Assembly: GCA_013372555.1 (NCBI GenBank)
Contig: JAAPAX010000014.1
Location: forward strand, 483,963 to 547,962
Reading direction: 5' to 3'
DNA length: 64,000 nt
Source of the DNA: Elsinoe arachidis
Lineage: Eukaryota > Ascomycota > Dothideomycetes > Myriangiales > Elsinoaceae
Below, in pieces: positions 8,620 to 18,210 of this stretch; the stretch's first letter is position 1; every line of letters starts with the position of its first letter. Made by a program: the position numbers and the translations under genes. The notes beneath the pieces are model-generated. The model was not told the DNA's origin. It saw nothing but the letters and a program-made list of their open reading frames with translations, and did no database searches.

Positions 8620-11500
8620 ATAACTCTTTAGCTAGAGAATAAAAACCCTAATCGTGTTCTATAGCAAATAGACTAGGGATTAGTCTTATAACAATTACCT
8701 TAAAATGCTAGTACTATACTAGTATACTTAGCACTCTAATAGTCTAGCTTACTTATTAAACTCTTAGTATACTATTAAGTATATTATTATATTATAACTA
8801 CTTCTAGATAAAGAAACTATTTCTTAAATATGCTTCTATACTATAAGATATTTAGAATATAAATCTTACTAAATAATTAAATTCTAGAATTATATAGTTA
8901 TAAGTTATATAATACTAAGAACTAAATATTAGAAGCTACTTTTACTTCTAGTAGATAGACCTCTTAAATAATCTATTATCTAATTAATATATAATTATAT
9001 ATAATAGAATATTATATTTCTAAATATAATTATCTTCTTCTTAATAATATTAATTCTAGAGTAAGTTAGAGAAATACTCTTTCTAGAGAGATAAACATTT
9101 AAAACTTATATTAGGTCTTTCTATTCTCTACTCTAATAAAGACTTCTAGCTTAGCTAAAGCTATACTTTACTACTAGTATACTTAGAATAGTATAGTACT
9201 TATATAATACTATATAGTACTTTACTATTACTCTTAGTATAATACCTATATAATAAATACAATTAGTACTCTAGTATATAGCTAATTATAGTATAGACTA
9301 TAAGGTAGCTATAGGCATAAAAGGAAATCTAATAGCTAACTAACTTAAATTACTCTCTTTATAGTTAAGTATAGTAAGTACTCTCTAGATTACCTCTCTT
9401 ATAAGTAATCTTAGTAAGTATAAGAAACATATAAGCTAGATCTCCTATATAAGTAATTACTATAGTTAACTTTATCTAGATAGTAAACACTAGTATTACT
9501 AAGGCTAGTCTTATTAATACTATTTAATTGTACTTTATTATCTATAAGAATATATCTTCTCTAACTCTTACCTTAGTACTATACTACTATAGAAGTAAAA
9601 CACCTTATTCTTAGCTTAGCTTAGACTACTAGTATAAGCTATATTTAGATAGTTTATAATAACCTAGTACTTCTATTTATCTATATAATATTAACTTAAT
9701 TTATATCTATAGAATAGAGTCTCTAAAGTAAAATAACTTAGCTAGATTTCTTACTATTACTTACTATTAATATAATTAATATATAACTTATATATCTATA
9801 TAAGTTATATATATTTTTATTTTTATTTACTATAAAATCTTTATAACTATTTTTTTTTATAAATATTATCTATTAAGCTATTTCTTATATATTCTAAAGT
9901 AGACTTAAAGCTATTACTAATATATTTAGTATTCTACTATCTATACTTTAAGATATATATTATAGCTAATAATTATATAGAATAAGAAACCTACTATAGT
10001 AACTACTATTTCTAGCTAAAGAAGAAGTACTTATTAACTATCTTATTTAGTATAATAGTTTAGAAATATCTACTATACTCTTATTTACTTTAGAACTTTC
10101 TATTAAAATAATTTATTACTATATATAACTTTTAGATAGTATTCTCTAACATCGCTATTATAGTATATTAGTAAGAACTAGCTCTTTAGGCTATAAAGTA
10201 ATATTTATATCTAAAACGCCTTTAAGTATAGTAACTAGAATATTTATAATTAAACACTAATATCTAGAAGACTAATACTCTATTTCTTTAAAATATTATT
10301 AAGTCTATTTAGATATTATTATTATCTACTAATAAATGTCTATAATCTAAATAAAGGAAAGTAGAATATATAGTTAAAATAATATAATAAATGTATATAG
10401 TAGTTAGTACTATAGATACCTACTATTAAAAGAAGACTAGATAATATATTAGTAAGTTAGCTAATAAGAGTAAATATTAATTCTAAAGTATATATAAGTC
10501 TCTAGAGATATACTTTCTTCTTATTTATATATAAGAGTAAGAACCTCTAAACTAGATAGATTCTAGATCTATAGCTAAAGTAATTCTTTATATTAAATAA
10601 AGGCTAGACAAGTAATATATATAGTTATAAGTAGCTTATAATAATACTTAAGTCTTAAAAATAGATAACCTTAATAGTATATATTATAGCTATATTTACT
10701 TTCTTTTATTTCGAGTATAATATAAACCTTATTCTATTTCTTACTTATACTTTATATATCTTTTAGCTACTTAATATTACTTACTTCTTACTATTAAAGA
10801 TAGTTCTTATAAGAGAGATTAATAATCTAATATATAATTATAAGAATAAATAGAATTATTAACTATATCTCTTATACTATTATAGTATAAGATTAAACAA
10901 TAGTAATAGCCTCTTAAGATATATAAGTATAAGAAAAGTAATAGATAGGAGATGTTTTCTAGGATATTTAATAATTTAGAAGATAAGCTAGTCTAGATTA
11001 ACTATATAATTAACTATTCTTATTTAGAAGTACCTTTTTACATATATATTCTATTATAATATTTTATATAGCTATAACTACCTAGCTTCTAGTAGGACTT
11101 AGACTATAATAAACTAATTTATAATACTTTATTATATAGACTAACTTATAAATCTACTATAAGTTAAGTAGTTATAGCTTATAGTAAAGTTATTATTATT
11201 ACTAACGAACTCTAAGTATTAATAAAAGTATCTTTATTAAGAAATAGCTATCTTTATACTATTTTCTAGTTCCCTTAGAATACTATAGCCTAAAGAGCGC
11301 TATTATAGTAGTTACTCTAAGTATTAAGTATTAGACTAATAGTTTTATCTTTAGTAGCACTTATTCTTCTTCTGTTTAATAAGCTATATAAGGTAACTTA
11401 TACTAGAGATCTATAGATTAGAACGTATTAGTTAAGCTATAAAGGAGAGCTAATATTTAGCTATGTATATAATAGTACTTTTAAATAAGAATAGTTAATT
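8620..11500. other. AT-rich, TpA-rich block (RIP-like)
   Basis: Base composition drops sharply to strings of TA, TTA and CTA with almost no CpG and no coding potential. High TpA and loss of CpA/CpG is the expected product of repeat-induced point mutation on old repeats. The stretch 8,640-9,960 is shared, inverted, with the right arm (about 23,030-24,850), whereas 9,960-11,500 is private to the left arm. The boundary at 8,565-8,605 is marked by a GC-rich near-palindrome built from AGCGCTA/GCGCAGC words, also present at 24,870-24,900. Confidence 0.8.
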
Positions 11501-12649
11501 ACTCTATTAACCTTCTAGCGTAAGTAGCTTTACGAAGGATATTAATTATCTTTTACTTCCTAAAGACAAACTAGTCTTCGATAGTAACGTACTTACTACT
11601 CTTCTTACGCTTACGTATCTCGAGAAGCTACTACTGTTATTTAACTTTACGCTAGAGTAATAATAAGGCCGCTATTAACGATTTAATCTATAATATTATT
11701 TTTGAGACATATTACTTAACTAGTGTTTCAACGTCGACGACAGCTAGCTACGTGTTAAGACTATAGTTAACTCGTAAGATGTTTTTACGTAAAGTGTTAC
11801 TTTCTATTAGTGTAACTAGCTAGTCAATTTGTAAGCACTATAATAGGACTAATTAGATAGACGCTAAAATGTTCGAAACTAGATTTAGTGTTTCTTGTAG
11901 TTAGAGTATATATTCTAGCGCGCTTATAAGATTCGGCCTACTATATACAGTATATACGGCCTATGTCGAAATGTGTTAGATTATTAATCTCGATTGTAAG
12001 AGCTATCTTTATAGTAAGAAACAAGACACGTTAAGAGGCTAAAGAATATACGATATATAAGGTAGAAAGACAATAAGGTTAATATCGTACTCGAAACAGA
12101 AGACAGCGAATATAGCTATAATGTACAAGCTATAGCTGTCTAAAACAAGAAGGCGTCGACAGCTATTAACGTTATATGTTTCTAGCTCGAAAATCGTTAT
12201 AAGCTATTCGAGGCTATATACGTTATTTGTCTAGCCTTTATTCGACGTTAAGAATCGCTATCTAGCCGGTTACGGGTCCGGAATTCAACGCGTTAAAAGG
12301 TGTTTAGCCTTGTATATTACGAGGGGGAGTAGGGCATCTCTAGTAGCTCGTATATACTCTAGAATTAATATTTACTCTTATCGGCCAACGACGCGTTTTC
12401 TAGCCTTCTTTCGATGACGGTTAGTCTCTGAACTAACTATTACTTGCGTCGATTAGGTTAAACCGACACTAGTGCCTATCTCGTCGAGATTATAGACGTC
12501 AGAAGGGGAGTAGTTATGTTTTTCAAACAAGGCGTTAAAGAACAGCGCGATAGCCTCGTACGTTCCAGCTTTAAACCGTAGCGACTCTAGCTACCGTGAC
12601 TAACGTAGTTTAATCTCCGGATGACGTTTATAGAATCGACGTAACGTTA

Positions 12650-14445
12650 ATCCCCTACAATCCGGTCACCCCCACAATCCGGTCACATAAAAAGGCGTTA
12701 ACGAGGTAAACACTCCAATTGCTCTATGAAATTAAGCTAGTTCGTCTCCAGAATTAGACTCAACAGGCTCTGGCTCCTCCTCTTCCTTAGGCTCGGGCGT
12801 TTCTTCCGGTGTAAGCGATTTTTTACGCTTATTACGCTTCTTCTTCTTCGTCTCTTCTTCGGCCTTACGAAGGATATCGATCGTCTCTTGCTCACTAGAG
12901 ACGAAACGGCCTTCGACAGCGACGCGCTTGCTACTCTTCTTACGCTTACGCGTCTCGAGAAGCTGCCGCTGTTGTTCAATTTCGCGTCGTAACAACGTAA
13001 GGGCCGTAGTCGTCGATTCTAACCGTGACGTTATTCTTAAGATATATCGCTTGACTGGCGATTCGATGTTTGTAGTCGCAATCCGCGCGTTGAGATTACG
13101 GTTGACCAGATACAATAGTGCGCCGGATTGTGGCTCTAACCGTAAGACGTTTTCGTTAGATAGGACCTGTTCTGCCGGAGTAACCGATCGATCACGTGAT
13201 TCGTGTAGCAAATTAGCAAGCACCGTAATAGGGCTTATCGGATAGATACCGGAGTGTTCGAAACCAGATTTAATATTCCTTGCGGTTAAAGCACGTACTC
13301 TAGCGTTGTTATAAGATTCGGCCCACTGTACACGGTGTATACGGTCAGGATCGAGACGCGTAAGATTATCGATCTCTCTCGTAAGTGCCGTCTTTAACGG
13401 CGAAAAACAAGATACGTCGAGGGGCTAGAGGATATGTAAGGCGTAAGGGGGGAACACAACAAGGTCGATATCGTGCTCGAAACAGAAGAAGGCGAACGCG
13501 GCCGTAACGTGCGAGCTGTAGCCGTCTAGAACGAGGAGGCGTCGACGGCCGTCGACGTCACGTGTTTCCGGCTTGAAGATAGTTGTAAGCTACTCGTAAC
13601 CGTGTACGTCGCTTGTCCAGCCTTTATTCGACGTTAAGAAACGCTATCCGGCCGGCTACGGATCTAGAATCCACCGCGTCGTAAGGTATTTAGCCTTATA
13701 AATGACAAGGGGGGGGAGGGCGTCTCCGGAGGCTCGTACACACTCTAGGATTGATATCCACTCCTGTCGGCCGACGACGCGTTTTCTAGCCTTCTTTCGA
13801 CGATGGTTGGTTTCGGTACTAACGATTACACGTGTCGATTGTGTTAAACCGACACTAGTGCCTACCTCGTCGAGGTTATAGACGTTCGAAGGAGGATAGT
13901 TATGTTGTTCGAACAGGTCGGATAACGCGTTAAAGAACGGCGTAATAGCCTCGTGCTGTACGTGTCGTTTACGTAGTCGTAGAAGCCAGTTCTTACCGAT
14001 AGGACGTTCTATCGATGTTGGAAGGTTGTTGTTGGATAGACGTGCTCGGTGACGAATAATCTCAATTGCTAATTCATGGATTAACGTAGGGGTCGCAGGT
14101 GTTCCGAGGCTATCGAGTTAAACGATATAGACGATAAGCGTCTCTTCTTCAGCCGGAGTAAGTAACTGCTTCGATAGGTTACGTGCGGTGCGTGATTGTT
14201 ATTCTTATACACGATCTCGAAGCGTAGAGTACGGAATCTTAAACGCGTCGGCAGCCTTTCGAATCGAGTTGTATTCGTCGTGTTAATAGGCGTAGATAGC
14301 CGCCTGAACATCAGCTTCGGTATACATAAAGAAACAGCTCAAAAAATGATGTTTGTCACGTAGGAAGGAAGAATAATCACGAAGATTACGCGTTATATAT
14401 ACAGAGGTGTGATCGGATTATGGGGGTGACCGGATTGTGGGGGTG
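12650..14445 (-). mobile_element. Fot1/pogo-family DNA transposon
   Basis: This 1.8-kb element has subrepeated termini (ACAATCCGGTCACCCCCA at both ends, 12,656-12,687 and 14,408-14,440) and TA at 12,648-12,649 and 14,446-14,447. It holds one degraded transposase gene on the minus strand. It sits inside an older relative, so it is the younger of the two. Confidence 0.75.
12732..14327 (-). pseudogene. Fot1/pogo transposase pseudogene
   Basis: Read through, the frame gives about 531 codons, the usual length for this family. It starts MYTEADVQAAIYAY and carries an N-terminal helix-turn-helix, then a DDE core with NLDEVGTS, LLVLDGYSSH and PLDVSCFSPLK (DDxD type). The C-terminal 163 residues are open and end in a Lys-rich, Glu-rich tail. 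At least six stops (TAA/TAG at positions where CAA, CAG or CGA would be expected) interrupt the first two thirds, consistent with RIP. The gene is inactive. Confidence 0.85.
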
Positions 14446-14522
14446 TAACGTTATCTCTATCCTACTTATAGGAAGCGTAAGAGACGGAGGAAGTTTATCG
14501 TCTATTAGTCGTAACGTAATTA

Positions 14523-14924
14523 ACCCACAAGTCGCGCATCCCCCCAAGTCGCGCGCCAAGATTATTAAAATCCTAAATATCTCTTTTGATTCTAGACTCT
14601 ATAATTCAATATTAATAGCTTATATAGTTAAGAGGCTAGCCTTTCTATAGAAAGTAATTCTAAAGTTCTACTTATATCTATAGTCTAGTTATTATAATTT
14701 TAAGATAAGATTAAGGTTAGATTTAAGGTTTCTAAACTCTAACATAAAATACATTCTAGATATAGAATTATATATAGTTCTAGGAAATATTTAGTTACTA
14801 AGAAAGACGATATACTATTCTATATGTCTATCTAGTTTAAGGTCTATAGAGTAATAAAATATAGAGATATAGATGTTCTTAGAAATCTTGGCGCGCGACT
14901 TGGGGGGATGCGCGACTTGTGGGT
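14523..14924. mobile_element. 402-bp MITE with perfect 39-bp inverted repeats
   Basis: The first 39 bases (14,523-14,561) and the last 39 (14,886-14,924) are perfect reverse complements. They begin ACCCACAAGTCGCGC and contain a second GTCGCGCG copy. The interior is AT-rich and non-coding. The ends resemble the GCGCGACTCGTGG end of the older Fot1-like element at 15,290-15,310, suggesting mobilisation by that family. No clear target-site duplication is visible. Confidence 0.8.
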
Positions 14925-15310
14925 CGGTCACGTTAACCGACATTAAATTATCTCGTAAACAAGCTCACGGACGAAGTAAGGTGTCGCAGGCGTTCCGAAG
15001 CTATCGAGCTAAAGGACATAGGCTACAAGCGTGTGTTCTTCGGCCGGAGATAGTAATTGACGTCCTTTGTTCCGTGTAGTACGTATCGATCTCGAAGTGT
15101 CGAAGGCGGAATCTGAAACGCGTTGGCAGCAGCTCGAAGAGAGTTATAAGTGTTATTCCGATAGCCCTCGAGAGCGATAGCGATATCAGCTTCAGAATAC
15201 ATGTTAAGCAGCTGAAAAAAATGATAAGTTAATTGTCACGTAGGAAGGAAGAATAGTCACGAAGGTTACGCGTTACATATGTAGGAGCGTGCGCGACTCG
15301 TGGACACGCT

Positions 15311-15540
15311 AACTTATAGATCACAGCAAAACTAAGCGAGATAATATCCTTAACTTGTCGGCGGAAAGGACGAGATATCGCATTCGTCTAGGACAAGAGT
15401 ATCTCCCTCTTCCTCTCGAAAAGAAAAGGAGAGGTCACAGGTAACTTACGTACAGTGCTGTTCACCGACAATCTCGATCGTTCGTCTAAGTGGAATGCTG
15501 TGACAGCTGACTATAGGACGACAAGTTTGTGCACTAAGTT
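15311..15540. other. No gene seen
   Basis: This is moderately GC-balanced DNA just inside the end of the older Fot1-like element. I see no gene or clear right-arm match until about 15,540. Confidence 0.35.
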
Positions 15541-15780
15541 AAGTTACGTTAACCGCTAAATCACAATCTAATCGTGTTACCGCAAGAGTTGAGGCTGTAG
15601 CACCGAGCATAAGTTAGCTTAACTTGACGGAATGTGACCAATCCGGCCAAATCGTCTTGCGGTAAGAAGAGCCACAATCTGGCGGAAGGGCACGTACGGT
15701 CAACCGTAATCTCAACGCGCACATGGTTTTGTCGATGTTGAAACACCCGTCATCGTTAATTACTACAGCGACATGGAGAT
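15540..15780 (+). mobile_element. Fot1-like fragment, left-arm copy
   Basis: The reverse complement of about 15,620-15,740 aligns with the Fot1 copy at 13,050-13,150 (shared words include GTTGAGATTACGGTTG and GATTGTGGCTCT). It also pairs with 22,740-22,960 in the right arm. The orientation is opposite to the element at 12,650. It is too short and diverged to code. Confidence 0.6.
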
Positions 15781-16100
15781 CATAAGTTACAACAGCAGCG
15801 GCTTCTAGAAACACGTATGCGTAAGAAGAGTCAGTGAGCAAGAGACAATCGATATCTTGGCTCAAGGCATTAGAAATCTACCTAAGCCAGAGCTTTAGTA
15901 TACATGACGGAATAGCTTACATTATGATGTTTGACACGTAGCAAAGAGAGAGAGAGATAGTCACGAACGGTACGCAAGCAAGTCTACGTCGATTTCGCAA
16001 TCACCCTGATGGGGAGGCATTCAACAACAGACCCGCTCACCGTCTCGCGGGGCAACCAGGCACCACCAAATCCTAAGCTACAAACATGATCTCCCATCGT
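15781..16100. other. No gene seen
   Basis: This contains a short (AG)n run near 15,944-15,958. From about 16,000 the sequence matches the reverse complement of about 22,290-22,210. I see no gene. Confidence 0.35.
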
Positions 16101-16107
16101 GACCATG

Positions 16108-17036
16108 ATGGCCGCACAAGTTGATCGTCGAAGCAACCCACTCTGAAGTCTCGCATGAATCTAATTTGCAGAGGGAGATACTGACCCACGGCTACTGCGA
16201 CCGCAGCGACAGACTGGTGACGGCAAGTCGAGCTCCCCGAGAGGCAACGCTTTGAAGTATCGCGCGGTCGCAACACGTGTGTGCGCCCTTCACGGGCGCG
16301 TGGCCCGCTGGACCTGTGCTAAACAGCCCTGCCGATCCCCCCGAGCGATCGATCAGACCGATCTCTGTTTCTCCCGTCGTACCTATCACGGTCTTCCAGT
16401 GTTTCGTCGTGGACCTTGGTAGATACGGGCAGTTACTCCCTGCTGGCCGACGACCACTCCGTCGCTTCAGCTGAGCCCTTTGTGCCTTCGAGCTTGACGT
16501 TTCCCCGTACTCCAGACGACGATCCGCGTCAAGTCTGCCTGGTCGAAACAGCACGGACGTTTCTCGAAGGACTCCAACACCGAGCCGCACAACTCCGCGA
16601 CGTACGCAAGGATACCAGCGTGGCGAGGGAGAGAAAGAGTAGCCTCGAGGGAGTAGCATTGAGTTTCGACCGGCAGCTCATGGAAGTTTCCAAAAAGCTG
16701 TCCGATGCGGAATCGCATCAGGCGGTGCTCAAGCAAGGCTTCGTGCTGAGCGTAGCCACTTACGCCGTGGAGCGCTCCGCGACCTCGTTCGTCAGCCCCG
16801 CCTTCGATGCTGTGTTGGCAACGGTGGATCTGCAAAGGTGTCTCGTGGCAGGAGGTCAAAGCCGTCCTGTCATCGAAGGAGGACGCCGAGCGGTCGCTGC
16901 TACGCTCGCTGTATCCTTTCGTCCATCTGTCGCGGCAGATCCAGGCGGAGGTGTTCTTCCTCCAGTAGCGGCACGAGGGAACGACGGACACCGTGCTTGC
17001 CGCGCGGTGGGCTTGCGTTGGGATAGTCCCCGTTGA
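16108..17036 (+). pseudogene. Coiled-coil protein gene, left copy, broken
   Basis: This is the mirror of the right-arm gene at 21,199-22,181. An exon-like segment (16,170-16,260) encodes a helical stretch but ends in TGA where the right copy has CGA, a C-to-T change. After a short GTGTGT..CAG intron, the main segment (about 16,330-16,850) encodes a helical region with FLEGLQHRAAQLRDVRKD and SFDRQLMEVSKKLSDAESH. Near 16,850 about 62 nt present in the right copy are missing, which shifts the frame, so the C-terminal helices are lost and replaced by a Gly/Arg-rich readout. I do not recognise the family. Confidence 0.6.
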
Positions 17037-17325
17037 GTTGTGCAGGAAGGAGGGAACTCACGACGGGAGCGAGCGAGCCGAAGACCCATTTTGATGAGTG
17101 ACGCTCGAGGTCAACAAGTTTATAGCAGGAAGCTTTAGGGCTTACACAGGTTACAACGCGTCTGGCCGAGCAGTGATACCGCCGCCGTACGTTGGGCTCT
17201 TGCATTTAGCCACGTCTTCATGCTAATGACGCAGCGGACGCGCTCCTCGCAAGAGGGACGAGGACGAGGTACCACGTGATGTAGCTAAATAAGGTAGTCT
17301 GCTAAAGTAGAGGAATAGCGATGAA

Positions 17326-17532
17326 GCATCTAGCAACGAAAAGCCTTCGCATCTAGCAACGAAAAGCCTTCGCATCTAGCAACGAAAGACCTTCGCATCT
17401 AGCAACGAAAGACCTTCGCATCTAGCAACGAAAGACCTTCGCATCTAGCAACGAAAGACCTTCGCATCTAGCAACGAAAGACCTTCGCATCTAGCAATGA
17501 AAGGCCGTCGCATCTAGCAATGAAAGGCCGTC
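17326..17532 (+). repeat. Tandem array, nine 23-bp units
   Basis: Nine consecutive 23-bp units start with GCATCTAGCAA(C/T)GAAA. The first two end AGCCTTC, the next five GACCTTC and the last two GGCCGTC, so variants are clustered in order. The array lies in the spacer of the giant inverted repeat, directly beside a HeLo-like gene fragment and about 0.7 kb upstream of the recombinase gene. Units abut without spacers, so this is not a CRISPR array. Confidence 0.95.
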
Positions 17533-17680
17533 GCATCTGGTGACCGCGCACAGCCATTTCTGGTATCGACTGTCGGTGACTTGGTCTTCTGCCCACGACA
17601 CCCTGCCTTGACGAATATCCTCCTTGGTCTCCCGACACTCGCCTGACGCAAGCCGACAGCGAAGCAGTCGTGGGAAAATA
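17533..17680 (+). pseudogene. Third HeLo-like gene fragment
   Basis: This plus-strand sequence aligns with the C-terminal part of the HeLo-like genes (right copy about 26,165-26,320). Shared words include TTTCTGGTATCGAC and TGTCGGT, and the readout contains FLVSTVGDLV. Downstream frames match only after a shift and include a stop. Its 5' part is replaced by the tandem array. It is a relic in the spacer, independent of the two arm copies. Confidence 0.6.
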
Positions 17681-18210
17681 CCTTCCGCTACGTCGGATGC
17701 CAGAGCATCCTGTAAAGCTCTGCGCTCGCCAGTCTGGCCGGTTCCGATAGCGCCGGGTGGAAAGCGGTCGCGTTTCGTTCGAGCTCTCCTCGACGTGTGG
17801 GCAAGGTAGATCACGCGGCGTGATGTGGCGCGGGAAACCGTTCGAAAGCAGGACGACGCGGGGAAGGGAACGTCAGACCGGAGCGGACGGCCATGGATCA
17901 CGTGCCCGCGGGCCTCCCCTCTGGGTCCCCGGCGGGGTCGACAACGGTCGTCGACCCTGGGGCCGCGGACTCTGGCCCAACACCGCGTCCCCGGGGGTCG
18001 TCGCCCCCGTGACGGACTAATAGCTTCTTCCCCGCGTAATTACCTGTCTTTCGCATCGTGAGGAGAATTGTCGGCTCGGTTCGGTTCGGTTTAGCTCCCC
18101 TTGGCTGAGACGCGCCGTCGCGTTTCTTGCATCTTCGCGTTCCCGGACAACGAAATTCGAGTGCTGGCGCGCACAAACCCATCCAGCGAAGACCGTCCTT
18201 ACCTTCTGGC
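17681..18210 (+). other. Upstream region of recombinase gene
   Basis: This is GC-rich, with no gene seen. It ends with three consecutive TCGGTTCGGTT-type words near 18,070-18,090. It should contain the promoter of the DUF3435 gene, but no clear TATA box is present. Confidence 0.4.

Larger units (their letters stand above)
11510..15310 (-). mobile_element. Older Fot1-like element, RIP-degraded and interrupted
   Basis: Two pieces of a Fot1/pogo-like element flank younger insertions. The stretch 11,510-12,648 resembles the transposase C-terminal half of the copy at 12,732-13,900 (for example CTCTTCTTACGCTTACG at both). The stretch 14,925-15,310 resembles its N-terminal end (the start-codon region near 15,200 and CACGTAGGAAGGAAGAATA at both). 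The right end has a GCGCGACTCGTGG terminus related to the ends of the MITE at 14,523. Many C-to-T type changes and stops make it non-coding. Confidence 0.6.
1..17140 (+). repeat. Left arm of giant inverted repeat
   Basis: This stretch is repeated in reverse complement at about 21,050-41,617. Matching landmarks are the hydrophobin gene (137 pairs with 41,481; coordinate sum 41,618), the HeLo-like gene (7,050 pairs with 26,423; sum 33,473) and the coiled-coil gene (about 16,108 pairs with 22,181). The sums differ because each arm carries private insertions. Position 1 already matches 41,617, so the arm may continue beyond the window. Homology fades near 17,140, just before a tandem repeat. Confidence 0.9.

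Noticed and set aside
8620..11500. Mitochondrial DNA insertion
   Set aside because: The AT-rich block has no recognisable mitochondrial genes or tRNAs. It is dominated by TpA with CpG loss and grades into recognisable Fot1 relics, which fits RIP better.
16467..16991. 174-aa minus-strand ORF over the left coiled-coil gene
   Set aside because: The sense strand gives the helical protein conserved in the right arm, with splice signals. The antisense frame is a GC-rich shadow.
17326..17532. Possible CRISPR array
   Set aside because: The units abut with no unique spacers, and the genome is eukaryotic by introns and gene content. It is a plain tandem repeat.
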